Of a DNA stretch of 43,437 nt, positions 17,450 through 25,913 are shown in pieces; positions within the stretch are counted from its first letter, which is position 1, and every line of letters starts with the position of its first letter. Below the pieces are notes generated by a model. The model was not told the DNA's origin, did no database searches, and was given only the letters and a program-made list of their open reading frames with translations. The DNA is taken from the NCBI GenBank assembly GCA_001805645.1, contig MHGQ01000064.1:1-43437 (forward strand), in the 5' to 3' direction. The translations under genes and the position numbers were made by a program. The DNA comes from Omnitrophica WOR_2 bacterium RIFCSPHIGHO2_02_FULL_50_17. GTDB lineage: Bacteria; Omnitrophota; Gorgyraeia; Zapsychrales; Zapsychraceae.

Positions 17450-18235
17450 TTGAGAATATTCCTTCTATTTTCTATTTTCTATTTTCTATTTTCGTTCACT
17501 GTAACGCGCGCCCAGGAATGGCACGAAATGAAAGGGGAACATTTTTTCGTTTATTATCAACAGGATAAAAAGTTCGCCAATGATGTCCTTCGTCAATCAG
17601 AGAGCTACTACCGCTCCATCGCTTCTGAACTGGGGTATCAGCGGTATTCCGGTTTCTGGACATGGGAGAACAGGGTCAAAATTTATATCTATCCGGACAA
17701 GGAATCGTTCTTGAAGGTCACGGGACAGAATCCGTGGTCGGAGGGGATGGCGGATTACACCAATAAATCCGTTATTAGTTACGCCTGGAATCAAAATTTT
17801 TTGGAGGCCCTGCTTCCCCATGAGATCACACATCTCATCTTTCGCGATTATGTCGGAATGGACGGCGAGATTCCGTTGTGGCTCGATGAGGGGGTTGCCC
17901 AATGGATGGAGCCTCAAAAGCGGGAACTCCTGCAGGCGGCCATGGCCAAGATCATTGTTGACGGGAAAATTCTGTCTCTGGACGGGCTGATGCGGCTGGA
18001 TGTCCGTCAGGTCAGCGATTCCGATTTAGTGCATACTTTTTACGTGGAGGCGGCCTCTTTAGTCGGATTTCTTATCAAAGAATACGGCTCAAGCGATTTT
18101 ATCAACTTCTGCCGCCAATTGCGGGACAAAAAAAATGTCCGTGAGGCGTTGACCTTTGCCTATCCGACGACCGTGCGCACCCTGGAACAGCTGGAGGGGA
18201 AATGGCTGGCTTACTACGGAGGAGTGAAAAAATGA
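17450..18235 (+). CDS. Secreted gluzincin metallopeptidase (peptidase MA-like)
   Basis: 261 residues from TTG 17450; the track starts at ATG 17402 (277 aa). TTG is favoured because GAGGGAAG (17437-17444) precedes it and the protein then begins directly with a signal peptide (LRIFLLFSIFYFLFSFTVTRAQ). The zinc motif HEITH (track residues 140-144) is followed by WLDEGVAQWME, the gluzincin pattern HExxH...E. The signal-peptide stretch is coded by four exact copies of CTATTTT. It lies inside the secretion operon and overlaps gspG by ATGA, so it may be a pathway substrate or a processing enzyme. The specific substrate is unknown. Confidence 0.85.
   Translation: MRIFLLFSIFYFLFSFTVTRAQEWHEMKGEHFFVYYQQDKKFANDVLRQSESYYRSIASELGYQRYSGFWTWENRVKIYIYPDKESFLKVTGQNPWSEGMADYTNKSVISYAWNQNFLEALLPHEITHLIFRDYVGMDGEIPLWLDEGVAQWMEPQKRELLQAAMAKIIVDGKILSLDGLMRLDVRQVSDSDLVHTFYVEAASLVGFLIKEYGSSDFINFCRQLRDKKNVREALTFAYPTTVRTLEQLEGKWLAYYGGVKK
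17465..17492 (+). repeat. Heptanucleotide tandem repeat, 4 x CTATTTT
   Basis: Four perfect copies of CTATTTT lie within the signal-peptide codons of the peptidase gene. Seven is not a multiple of three, so gain or loss of one copy shifts the frame. All three frames of the repeat give hydrophobic residues, with a 21-nt cycle coding LFSIFYF. Confidence 0.95.
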
Positions 18236-18663
18236 GAAATTTCGTTTTTCGTAAAGGGAGTGGACCGGGAGGAGGATTTACCCTCATCGAACTGATGCTG
18301 GTCGTCATTATTATTGGGGCATTGGCGGCGATGGTATTGCCCCGCCTGACCGGGCGCTCCGAGCAGGCGCGCATCAGCGCCTGCAAAGCGGATATCAAGG
18401 CCAATATCGCAACAGCCCTCAAGTTATATGAATTGGACAATGGGAGTTTCCCAACGACCGAAGAAGGTCTGGAGGCCTTGTCGCAGAAGCCGTCTTCCGC
18501 CTCAAATTGGAACGGCCCTTATATTGAGGACAAGCCTGTTGATCCTTGGGGGCGGGAATACCGGTTTAAATCGCCCGGTGAACGCCGTCCGCAGGGTTAT
18601 GACTTGTATTCCTTGGGGAAAGACGGCAAAGAAGGCGAGGATGATATCGGCAATTGGGACTGA
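18232..18663 (+). CDS. gspG: Major pseudopilin GspG
   Basis: 143 residues from ATG 18232. The track starts upstream at 18202, but GGAGGAG precedes 18232 and the ATGA overlap with the peptidase is typical of this operon. The prepilin cleavage site GGG/FTLIELMLV carries Glu at +5. It is followed by the GspG core, ending PVDPWGREYRFKSPG and YDLYSLGKDGKEGEDDIGNWD, the C-terminal Ca2+-site region of GspG. It forms the shaft of the pseudopilus. Confidence 0.95.
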   Translation: MRNFVFRKGSGPGGGFTLIELMLVVIIIGALAAMVLPRLTGRSEQARISACKADIKANIATALKLYELDNGSFPTTEEGLEALSQKPSSASNWNGPYIEDKPVDPWGREYRFKSPGERRPQGYDLYSLGKDGKEGEDDIGNWD

Positions 18664-18668
18664 TAGTT

Positions 18669-19253
18669 ATGAACAGGATTTTTTTTATCAATATGGGAGT
18701 CCTGTGCCTGTGTCTGATTGCAGGGATTAAGGAATGCCCCGTGTATGCGCAGGAAGACGCTAAATCTCCTCCCTCTCAGAAGGGGCTGCATTTTGGGGTT
18801 CCCGAAGATTGGCCTATTGAGAAAAGAGGAGGCGTCCTTGCCCCTGTCCCTATGGAAGAATATGTGATGACCCGTTTTAAGAATACGGCATCACAATTCG
18901 AGACGATAAAAAGCGAGTTAACAGGCCTTATCCAAGGAATTCGCGCCGATTTGGAGGATTTTAAAAACAGCTCAAGGCAAAGACTCGAAACCCTTCAGCA
19001 GGAACTGGAATTTATAAAAAACAACAACCGCCGGACGGATTCTGTGCCGGCCCCTTCGACGGATTCGGATCAGATTAAAAGCCTGGAACATCGTATCGAG
19101 GCATTCCATAAGGACTTGACTCAAAAGGTGGAAAGCCTGAGATTATCCTTCGAGGAGATGGATCAGAAAAAGATTAGAAACCTGCAGTTTAATCTTGATG
19201 TGCTCGATGAAAAAATAAAACTGTTATCCGAGGAATTGGAGAATATAAAATAG
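18669..19253 (+). CDS. Secreted coiled-coil protein of unknown function
   Basis: 194 residues from ATG 18669 (track start 18654 adds MGLIV). A signal peptide (about 1-27, ending VYAQED) is followed by a short Pro-rich part and then long heptad-rich helices (about 65-120 and 140-194; KSLEHRIEAFHKDLTQKVESL). No family is recognised. It sits between gspG and gspI in the slot where small pseudopilins usually lie, but has no pilin leader. A periplasmic scaffold role is possible but unproven. Confidence 0.8.
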   Translation: MNRIFFINMGVLCLCLIAGIKECPVYAQEDAKSPPSQKGLHFGVPEDWPIEKRGGVLAPVPMEEYVMTRFKNTASQFETIKSELTGLIQGIRADLEDFKNSSRQRLETLQQELEFIKNNNRRTDSVPAPSTDSDQIKSLEHRIEAFHKDLTQKVESLRLSFEEMDQKKIRNLQFNLDVLDEKIKLLSEELENIK

Positions 19254-19263
19254 CCCGTTTCGA

Positions 19264-19695
19264 ATGAAACTGAAGAAGAAAAAAACTTGCCCTTCTCAAA
19301 AAGCAGCCATGTCCGCAGGCTTTACCTTAATTGAGGTCATGGTCAGTGTCGCCATCTTGGCCTTCGGCATTGTCGTCATTTATGAAGCCATGTTAACTTC
19401 ACTCAATATCTTCGGATCGTATGCCAGCTATCTCAATGCACAATCGTGGATCGACGAACAAATTTGGGAGGCGCAGGATCGCGTCAACCACTCCCGCATT
19501 GTCACCACCCGAGAAAACAAGGGAGCGCTTCGTCTGAACAACAAAGACAGCGAATGGACGATGCAGATTGATCCGCTGGATATGGAGGCAGGCCTTTATG
19601 CCTTGAACATCCGTCTCGCGTGGCAGGAGGGCGAAAGAACCATCACCCTTTCGCGGGGGGCCTATGCGGTGCCGGCGCGGGTCCTACGGGAATGA
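19264..19695 (+). CDS. gspI: Minor pseudopilin GspI/PilV-like
   Basis: 143 residues with a basic leader (MKLKKKKTCPS) and the cleavage site SAG/FTLIEVMVSVAIL, Glu at +5. The variable domain is short and its C-terminal part looks like GspI (DQVLEARLAWQEGERTITLSR-like ending, here LNIRLAWQEGERTITLS). In known systems GspI, J and K form the pseudopilus tip; gspJ and gspK follow directly. Confidence 0.85.
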   Translation: MKLKKKKTCPSQKAAMSAGFTLIEVMVSVAILAFGIVVIYEAMLTSLNIFGSYASYLNAQSWIDEQIWEAQDRVNHSRIVTTRENKGALRLNNKDSEWTMQIDPLDMEAGLYALNIRLAWQEGERTITLSRGAYAVPARVLRE

Positions 19696-20360
19696 GGCTG
19701 AAATATTTGTTTAAGTCTGCTCAAGGATTTACACTGATCGAATTAATGCTCGTGGCCGCCCTGTTGTCGACGATCGGCGCAACCCTTTATTCAAGCTTTA
19801 GCACAGGCATCAGGATATGGCAGAGGATCAATGCCGAGTTGGCCGTCGAAGACGTTGATATTTTTTTAGAGAAAATCTCTTATGAATTGCGCAATACTTT
19901 TAAAATCCGCAGCATCGCCTTTCGCGGGAAAGATGATGAGATGCGTTTTCCGGTCATGAGGGATACCCAAGACAAGAAGAAGACTAAAAAAGAGATCGGT
20001 GAAGTCCATTATGCGTTCGATAGAAAATCAAGGAGCATTTATCGGACATACCGCAATTACAGCCAGGTTTATGAAGAAAAAAGTGCTATAGGAGAAGGAA
20101 TCGCCGGGTCCATTCAGTCGTTTCAACTGCAATATTATTCCTACGATCCGGATACTGAGGAATACCAATGGACTCAATCTTGGCAGAATGAGGCAGACAC
20201 CTTGGGGCTTGAGGAAGAGAAGACATTGCCTGTGGCTGTAAGAATGATTGTAGGAATCCTGCAGGATGGGGGGGTGAAACAGTTAACCAAAACTGTCTCG
20301 ATACCTTCCGCCGGCCTTTTGAGTAGGAAGAAAAACAGTGAACAATCAACAACACCCTGA
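19692..20360 (+). CDS. gspJ: Minor pseudopilin GspJ-like
   Basis: 222 residues from ATG 19692, overlapping the gspI stop by ATGA. The track start at 19620 runs through gspI in another frame and is rejected. Leader MRLKYLFKSAQG/FTLIELMLVAALLS with Glu at +5, followed by a larger globular domain (about 30-210) with the GspJ-like VHYAFDRKSRSIYRTY region. It probably forms the tip complex with GspI and GspK. Confidence 0.85.
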   Translation: MRLKYLFKSAQGFTLIELMLVAALLSTIGATLYSSFSTGIRIWQRINAELAVEDVDIFLEKISYELRNTFKIRSIAFRGKDDEMRFPVMRDTQDKKKTKKEIGEVHYAFDRKSRSIYRTYRNYSQVYEEKSAIGEGIAGSIQSFQLQYYSYDPDTEEYQWTQSWQNEADTLGLEEEKTLPVAVRMIVGILQDGGVKQLTKTVSIPSAGLLSRKKNSEQSTTP

Positions 20361-21423
20361 AACAAAAGAATGTCGTACAGCATCCAGAGGAAGTGTCCTT
20401 ATTATTGCCTTGTGGGCGCTTTTTCTGCTGACGACTTTCGCATTGCAGATGGGCGTTATTATGCGGCAGAAAATAACCTTAGCAACCCGTTTAGATACGC
20501 GGGATAAGCTTTTCTTTATTGCCGAGGCAGGAGTCAAAACGGCTGTGGCCGAGGTGCGTAAGGAGGATGAGCGATCGGACATCGATTGCCTTTATGAATC
20601 CTGGGGCAACAGCCCCGTTCATTTCCGGGAGATTCCCGTCGACAAAGGATACTTCACGGTAGGTTACCGATATCCGGAGGGGGGGGGTCTCAAGGCGCGT
20701 TACGGCATGATGGATGAGGAAACGAAGATTAATATCAATACGGCCGATGCGGATACTCTCATGCGCCTGTTAGAAAAAGTCGCGGGGTTAAACGCCGATG
20801 AGGCCACCCAGACCGCCTACGCTATCGTTGACTGGAGAGACGGCGATTCTTTTTATCAGCATCCGCAGTACGGCGCCGAAGATGCGGATTATGAGGACCT
20901 CCCCGCCCCTTATGAGGCCAAGGACAACGACTTTGAGGTGGTGGATGAGCTTTTGCTGGTTAAGGGAATTAATAGGGATATATTCGAGAAACTACGCGAT
21001 TTCGTAACCGTTTATGGCGCAGGGCAGATTAACATCAATACGGTGCCCGCGGATGTCCTGGGGGTCTTGGGTCTTACGGAAAAAGGGATTGAAGATTTGC
21101 AAAGCTTTCGTCGCGGAGCGGACGGCCTCGAGGGGACACCCGATGACGGCGTCTTCATGGCTCCGGAGGAAATCCTCACAAAACTGGCCGAATTTACCAC
21201 CTTAACCGCAGACGATGAGGTCTTGTTAAGGAACCGGATTGACCGCAATTTTTTCTCGGTAAAATCGGGGTATTTCCGGGTAAAAAGTCTCGCCAGGCTG
21301 AACGGCGTCGATGCCCTGGCCCTAGAAATTGTTGCCGTTGTTGACCGCAGCGGCTATATTCATTACTGGCGCGAATATTTTGATATAAAAGACACGAACT
21401 CCCATGGGAAAAGCAAAACTTAA
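20338..21423 (+). CDS. gspK: Tip pseudopilin GspK
   Basis: 361 residues from GTG 20338 with AGGAAG 7 bases upstream; it overlaps gspJ by 23 bases. The N-terminus RG/SVLIIALWALFLLTTFALQ is the GspK type, which lacks the +5 Glu. Two helix-hairpin-like segments starting ININTADADTL and ININTVPADVL, with IVDWRDGDS between, are characteristic of GspK. It is expected to cap the pseudopilus. Confidence 0.93.
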   Translation: MNNQQHPETKECRTASRGSVLIIALWALFLLTTFALQMGVIMRQKITLATRLDTRDKLFFIAEAGVKTAVAEVRKEDERSDIDCLYESWGNSPVHFREIPVDKGYFTVGYRYPEGGGLKARYGMMDEETKININTADADTLMRLLEKVAGLNADEATQTAYAIVDWRDGDSFYQHPQYGAEDADYEDLPAPYEAKDNDFEVVDELLLVKGINRDIFEKLRDFVTVYGAGQININTVPADVLGVLGLTEKGIEDLQSFRRGADGLEGTPDDGVFMAPEEILTKLAEFTTLTADDEVLLRNRIDRNFFSVKSGYFRVKSLARLNGVDALALEIVAVVDRSGYIHYWREYFDIKDTNSHGKSKT

Positions 21424-22909
21424 TTTCAAAAAATTAAATGTCTTTTCCCACTTGGGAGGACGGGATGTCGTCTCTCTTAACTTTAGCGGCGATAATTTAA
21501 AAATCGCCTATGGCAAATTTTATCATACCCGCAAAGAGCTGATGGATTTGGCCAGTTACAAAATCCAGGGCCTTTCGGCCGAGGAGGTTTCCCATCTTGT
21601 CAAAACCTCCCTGGAGAACCTCAAGCTGAATACCCCTAAAATTATCCTTGTCATTCCCTCGCATTTGGCCATTGTCAAAAACATCGAAATTCCCTCTCTG
21701 GATCCTAAGGAAATCAGGGAGATCGTGGATCTGCAGGCGGGCCGGCACACCCCTTATTCACGCGATGAGATTATTATCGACTATGTTCCCATCGGCACAT
21801 ACCGCGAAAATTACACGAAAATCCTTTTAATTATCGTAACCCTCAACATTATCCGCCGACAGATTGAGATTTTAGAGAAAGCCGGTTTAACCACAGAAGA
21901 TATCGTCTTTGCCCCGGAATCGATAAGCGATGTATGCCTCAATGTCTTAAAGTTAAAGCAAGAGGGGGCCGTCCAGACGATCATCCATATCGATTTAAAT
22001 TTTTCTGATTTTCTCAATGTTGCCAATGGCAATGTCATATTTATCCGCAGCATCCCCATCGGCACACAGCATTTAACAAGCGAAAAAGAGCGTTATCAAG
22101 CGCGGTTTGTCGAAGAAGTCAAAAAATCCATGGAGGCCTACCAGAACGAGGATGTGGACAAAATCTCAACCGAGATTATCCTTAGCGGCGCAGGGGAGGG
22201 GACGCTCGAGCTGCAAAATTTACTCAATAACACTTTGCATACGCCGGTAAGGCGTTCCTTCCCTTATTTCAAAAAACTCTCTTCCCTTTCAGAGATATTA
22301 AAAAATATCCTGGAATCAAACGCGGAATCTTTCCTGGATGTCGCCTCGGCCTTAATGGCTGCCACTCCTTTCAAGGTCAATCTTATCCCGGATGAGATTA
22401 AATTAAGGATGTCCTTTGAAGAAAAAAGCCGGGAGCTGGTGAAATTTGGTGTCTGCGTTATGACAATCGGTATTTTGACATGCGCTTTATTTATAAACAA
22501 TACTTATTCCAAAAACATGCATCTGAAGAGATTAAAAGAAAAATATCAACCCGTTATCAGCGCAGCCGAGCATCTCGAAGAAGGATATGCGCACCTGCAA
22601 TTGGTCAAGCGCGAGTTAAAGAACCGCGGCATTGCCTTGGATGTGCTTGCCGAAATACATAGTCTTATCCCCCAAAATGTGCAGCTCACCAGCATCAAAT
22701 ACAGCCGGCAGGGGGAGAAATTTTCCATGACGGGCGATTCCCGAAGCATGAGCATCGTCTTCGGATTCATCGACAGCCTGGAGGCATCGCCGTATTTTAA
22801 GAATGCGGAGCCCAAGCGCACAACCAAACGAAAAACCGGGAATGACGAGGTGGTTGATTTTGAAATTACGTGTATCCTGGAACCTTTGTTGAATAATAAG
22901 AAAGAATAA
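21404..22909 (+). CDS. gspL: Secretion assembly protein GspL, PilM-PilN type
   Basis: 501 residues. Residues about 15-320 are an actin-like PilM/GspL cytoplasmic domain (VSLNFSGDNLKIAYG; IIHIDLNFSDFLNV; EIILSGAGEG). NLIPDEIK near 325 is the PilN opening motif. A membrane helix follows at about 346-366 (FGVCVMTIGILTCALFI), then a periplasmic ferredoxin-like PilN domain to the end. PilM and PilN, separate in many pilus systems, are one chain here as in classical GspL. It recruits GspE to the membrane. It overlaps gspK by 20 bases. Confidence 0.88.
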   Translation: MGKAKLNFKKLNVFSHLGGRDVVSLNFSGDNLKIAYGKFYHTRKELMDLASYKIQGLSAEEVSHLVKTSLENLKLNTPKIILVIPSHLAIVKNIEIPSLDPKEIREIVDLQAGRHTPYSRDEIIIDYVPIGTYRENYTKILLIIVTLNIIRRQIEILEKAGLTTEDIVFAPESISDVCLNVLKLKQEGAVQTIIHIDLNFSDFLNVANGNVIFIRSIPIGTQHLTSEKERYQARFVEEVKKSMEAYQNEDVDKISTEIILSGAGEGTLELQNLLNNTLHTPVRRSFPYFKKLSSLSEILKNILESNAESFLDVASALMAATPFKVNLIPDEIKLRMSFEEKSRELVKFGVCVMTIGILTCALFINNTYSKNMHLKRLKEKYQPVISAAEHLEEGYAHLQLVKRELKNRGIALDVLAEIHSLIPQNVQLTSIKYSRQGEKFSMTGDSRSMSIVFGFIDSLEASPYFKNAEPKRTTKRKTGNDEVVDFEITCILEPLLNNKKE

Positions 22910-22914
22910 CCCTT

Positions 22915-23472
22915 ATGGCCCAATTTCCCTTATTGTCTTTTATATCGCGTTTGGAGAAACGGGAACGCATAATCCTCTATGTCACGGCTGTCATCGTTTC
23001 GTTCATGCTTTTAGATCGTTTTGTCGTCAGCCAGATTCTTTTAAAAATGAGTCAACTGGACAAAAGAATCGAAAGTCAAGAAGAGCTGATCCGCAGCAGC
23101 TTCATCATCACCACCCAGGAAAAGAGAATCTTGAAAGAAATCAGGGAATATGAGCCCTATTTCAGCATGCCCGAATCCGAGGAAAAAGAAAACACGGCCT
23201 TCTTGAAGGAAGTGGAGAATTATGCCAAAGATTCCTCGGTCTATCTGATTGACATCAAACCCTCCGGGGAGAAAGAAACGGGGACATCCAGGCAATATTT
23301 CCTTAAATTAGAATTCGAGGCCCTCATGGAGCAGGTCTTAAACTTTTTCTATGTCATTGAAAATTCGCGTAAATTATTAAGGATAGAAGGGTATCAACTC
23401 TCGCCGAAGACGGAAGGTTCAAGCATCGTGACCTGCAGTGTGTCTATCTCCAAGACCATGATCTACAAGTAA
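22915..23472 (+). CDS. gspM: Secretion assembly protein GspM/PilO-like
   Basis: 185 residues: a short cytoplasmic head, one membrane helix (about 19-40, IILYVTAVIVSFMLLDRFVV), a coiled coil (about 42-70) and a periplasmic ferredoxin-like PilO domain (about 95-180, SVYLIDIKPSGEKE; YFLKLEFEALMEQVLNFFYVIE). It is the last gene of the operon and faces the response regulator gene tail to tail. GspC, GspD (secretin) and the prepilin peptidase are not in the window. Confidence 0.85.
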   Translation: MAQFPLLSFISRLEKRERIILYVTAVIVSFMLLDRFVVSQILLKMSQLDKRIESQEELIRSSFIITTQEKRILKEIREYEPYFSMPESEEKENTAFLKEVENYAKDSSVYLIDIKPSGEKETGTSRQYFLKLEFEALMEQVLNFFYVIENSRKLLRIEGYQLSPKTEGSSIVTCSVSISKTMIYK

Positions 23473-23492
23473 AAAGGTGCAAACCGCAGGAA

Positions 23493-23879
23493 TCAGTGGG
23501 CAGGCTTCATCTTTTTGTGGATGCGAAGGATAGGCTCCAAGAGGTGTTCCAGCTCTTCCAATGTTCCCTTCTTAGGGAAATAACCGGAAATCCGCATTTC
23601 ATCCAAACGGGGAACCTTTTCCGGTGCCCCTGTGATCATAATGACCGGTAAATCCTGATACGTCTCGCGGATCTTGCGTAAGGCAGTGACGCCGTCCATA
23701 ACAGGCATATTGACATCGAGGAAAACAATATCCGGAACTTCTTTTTGAATGGAGTCAACCGCCTCTTTCCCGTTGGAGGCAATCTTCACCGTGTAACCTT
23801 TGGATTCCAGCCAAAAGGCAATCGGATCCAGAAAATCCGTCTCATCATCCACCAAAAGAATCGTAAATTTGTTTTCCAT
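23493..23879 (-). CDS. Single-domain response regulator (CheY-like receiver)
   Basis: 128 residues covering a receiver domain only. The acidic pair is Asp11-Asp12, the phosphoacceptor Asp55 (VFLDVNMPVMDG), a Thr lies in VIMITGAP and the conserved Lys in GYFPKK. There is no DNA-binding or enzymatic output domain, so it should act by protein contact. It lies 78 bases downstream of the histidine kinase on the same strand but has its own promoter. AAGGA 7 bases before the ATG supports the start. Confidence 0.93.
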   Translation of the reverse strand: MENKFTILLVDDETDFLDPIAFWLESKGYTVKIASNGKEAVDSIQKEVPDIVFLDVNMPVMDGVTALRKIRETYQDLPVIMITGAPEKVPRLDEMRISGYFPKKGTLEELEHLLEPILRIHKKMKPAH

Positions 23880-23922
23880 AAGCTGTCCTTAAACCATTCC
23901 TTTCTAAGATGCGTATAATAAT

Positions 23923-23951
23923 ACTATAATCATATAATCAAGGTTGTGCAA
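23923..23951 (-). promoter_or_regulatory. Sigma-70-like promoter of the response regulator gene
   Basis: On the - strand TTGCAC (23951-23946) and TATAGT (23928-23923) are separated by exactly 17 bases, about 44 bases upstream of the regulator ATG. This would allow the regulator to be expressed independently of the kinase. Confidence 0.6.
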
Positions 23952-23957
23952 CAACAG

Positions 23958-25472
23958 TTATGCTTTATTTCCCAGAAGGAGGGTAAACGTAAATTTTGTC
24001 CCCTTGTCGGGTTCACTTTCAACAGATATCTCCCCGCCGTGCAGCCGGACGATCTCCTTGACAATGACCAGTCCCAGGCCCGTCCCGTTTATATCCGCCG
24101 CCTTTTTCTTGCCCTGCAGGCCGACCTGCTGAAATTTATTGAAAATTTTCTTCAAGTCCTCCTGAGTCATGCCAATACCCGTATCGGCGACACTCACCGC
24201 CATGAACCCCGCCTCCTTATCAACTCGGGCCTCGACCGTAATGGATCCGCCAGCGGAGGTGAACTTGATCGCATTACTGATGAGATTCACGAGGACCTGA
24301 ATAATCCGGTTAGGATCAAGAGGCATCTCAGGCAGGGTATCGGGGATGTTCTTGATAAGTTTTATATCCTTATTCTTTGCCCAGGTCTCCAGGGTCTCCA
24401 TGACCTCACTGATGATTTTGGCAATCGAGGATGGCTCACGCCGCAGTTCCACTTTATGCGCCTCAAGCTTGGCCACATTCAGCAAATCGTCGATAAGGGC
24501 GCTCAAACGTTTCAAATTCCGCTGGGCATTGGTTAAGAATCGCTCCTGATGTTCGGTGAGCGGCCCTGCGGTTTTATCCAAGATAACGGAGATGGACTGC
24601 TGGATGGCGCCTATGGGATTACGGAGTTCATGAGAGACGCCCGCTACAAAGTCGGATTTTAATTGATCCAATTCCTTCTGCTTGGTGATATCGCTTAAGA
24701 CGGTGACCATCCCGACGGTCTTGCCGTTTTCATCTTCAATCACGGCGCTGCTGGATCTCAAGATTTTCTTGGTCTCATCTTCACGGCTGGTGAGCTCAAT
24801 GTCGCGTTCCCCGCCTTCCCCTGAATCACTGGCCAGAGAAAAGAGCTGCCCTTCCCGGACATCTTCCAGAAGCGGCTTGCCGATCTTATTTTCTTTCTTG
24901 ATATCGAGAAGCCGTTCCGCCGCCGGGTTCATCAACAAGACCTCGCCTTTGTCGTTGACCACCACAACCCCTTCGGCGACACTGCGGACAACGGCCTCGG
25001 TTTGTTTTTTTTCGCTTAAGGTTTTCTCAAATTTTTGCTGAACGAGGAGAGATTCCTGCGTTTTTTCTTCAACAATTTTGGTGTATTTGTCAGACAGTTC
25101 CCGCTTGACGACATCGACGTGTTGATTGATTTTTTCCCGGACAAGATTCGAGATGACGACCACAGCTTCTTTTTGATGTTTGGAAGAACCACCCAGTCCT
25201 TGAAGCTCACGCATGATCTCAGGATCCACGGTCGGATTTGAAGATCTCCCGATATCGCTGAGTCTGCTTTTGACTTCGCTTGTCTGCCGTGCGATGGCGA
25301 CTAACCCTAAGGCAAGGAAAATACCGATAACGATTGTAACCGTATACACGATGTTGGTGGCAACGTCCGTTTCCTCTTCTTCTTTGTAAGGAAGGGCGAA
25401 GGCGGCCGTGCCCCACAAAAAGACGGTCAACACCAATGCGCCGATAACTTTAAATCCTTTTGGGGAAGACAT
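23958..25472 (-). CDS. Membrane PAS-domain sensor histidine kinase
   Basis: 504 residues from ATG 25472 (AGGTGG upstream; the track uses GTG 25478, and residue numbers here follow the track). Two N-terminal hydrophobic segments (about 11-28, possibly a signal peptide or first helix, and 43-63) enclose a short acidic loop only, so extracytoplasmic sensing is minimal. A coiled coil (about 95-160) and a PAS domain (about 160-265, VVVNDKGEVLLMNPAAERLL) follow. HisKA has the phosphoacceptor His283 (SHELRNP). The HATPase shows an N box (NLISNAIKF), ADTGIG and GTGLGL. It is the likely partner of the adjacent receiver protein. Signal unknown; closeness to the secretion operon suggests control of secretion or surface traits. 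Confidence 0.93.
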   Translation of the reverse strand: MSSPKGFKVIGALVLTVFLWGTAAFALPYKEEEETDVATNIVYTVTIVIGIFLALGLVAIARQTSEVKSRLSDIGRSSNPTVDPEIMRELQGLGGSSKHQKEAVVVISNLVREKINQHVDVVKRELSDKYTKIVEEKTQESLLVQQKFEKTLSEKKQTEAVVRSVAEGVVVVNDKGEVLLMNPAAERLLDIKKENKIGKPLLEDVREGQLFSLASDSGEGGERDIELTSREDETKKILRSSSAVIEDENGKTVGMVTVLSDITKQKELDQLKSDFVAGVSHELRNPIGAIQQSISVILDKTAGPLTEHQERFLTNAQRNLKRLSALIDDLLNVAKLEAHKVELRREPSSIAKIISEVMETLETWAKNKDIKLIKNIPDTLPEMPLDPNRIIQVLVNLISNAIKFTSAGGSITVEARVDKEAGFMAVSVADTGIGMTQEDLKKIFNKFQQVGLQGKKKAADINGTGLGLVIVKEIVRLHGGEISVESEPDKGTKFTFTLLLGNKA

Positions 25473-25478
25473 GCCCAC

Positions 25479-25880
25479 CTATTTCGAAAATCTATCGATT
25501 AATTGGTTGATGCGGTTAATGAGCTCCTGGGCATAATCACCTTTTCTTAAGTGCAGATGGGAGGGATGCGCTCCGGCGATAATTTTGTCTAACTCCCTCA
25601 AAAGGCGTTGATAGGCCCCGGCCAGCCGGTTTGTAAAACGAAAAACGAGACGCGCCAAAATGGCATAATAGATAAGAATAAGCAGAACCAATAAAAGGAA
25701 CCGGTCCAGAAAGTCTCCTCCCAGGCCGCTTTGAATATAGGTATAAATAAGGTCGCTAAATAACGCAAAGAAGAGAACGATGACCAACGCCACAGGGACC
25801 GCGGCGAAAAGAAATATCGTCTTTAATATCTTGCGTTCATACACCGTTGGCTTGTAAAGACGGCGTCTTTGCTGTGTCAT
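25479..25880 (-). CDS. Two-helix membrane protein with HAMP-like segment
   Basis: 133 residues from ATG 25880. The track start at 25898 is rejected because its first codons contain the ribosome site AAGGAGA that serves 25880. A basic N-terminus is followed by two membrane helices (about 25-47 and 62-85) and then a charged helical tail starting FRFTNRLAGAYQRLLRELDKI, which resembles a HAMP linker with no output domain after it. It lies just ahead of the kinase gene in the same direction, so it may pair with the kinase as a signalling subunit. Family otherwise not recognised. Confidence 0.78.
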   Translation of the reverse strand: MTQQRRRLYKPTVYERKILKTIFLFAAVPVALVIVLFFALFSDLIYTYIQSGLGGDFLDRFLLLVLLILIYYAILARLVFRFTNRLAGAYQRLLRELDKIIAGAHPSHLHLRKGDYAQELINRINQLIDRFSK

Positions 25881-25913
25881 AACAGATCTCCTTATCATGG
25901 GGTTAATAACGCG

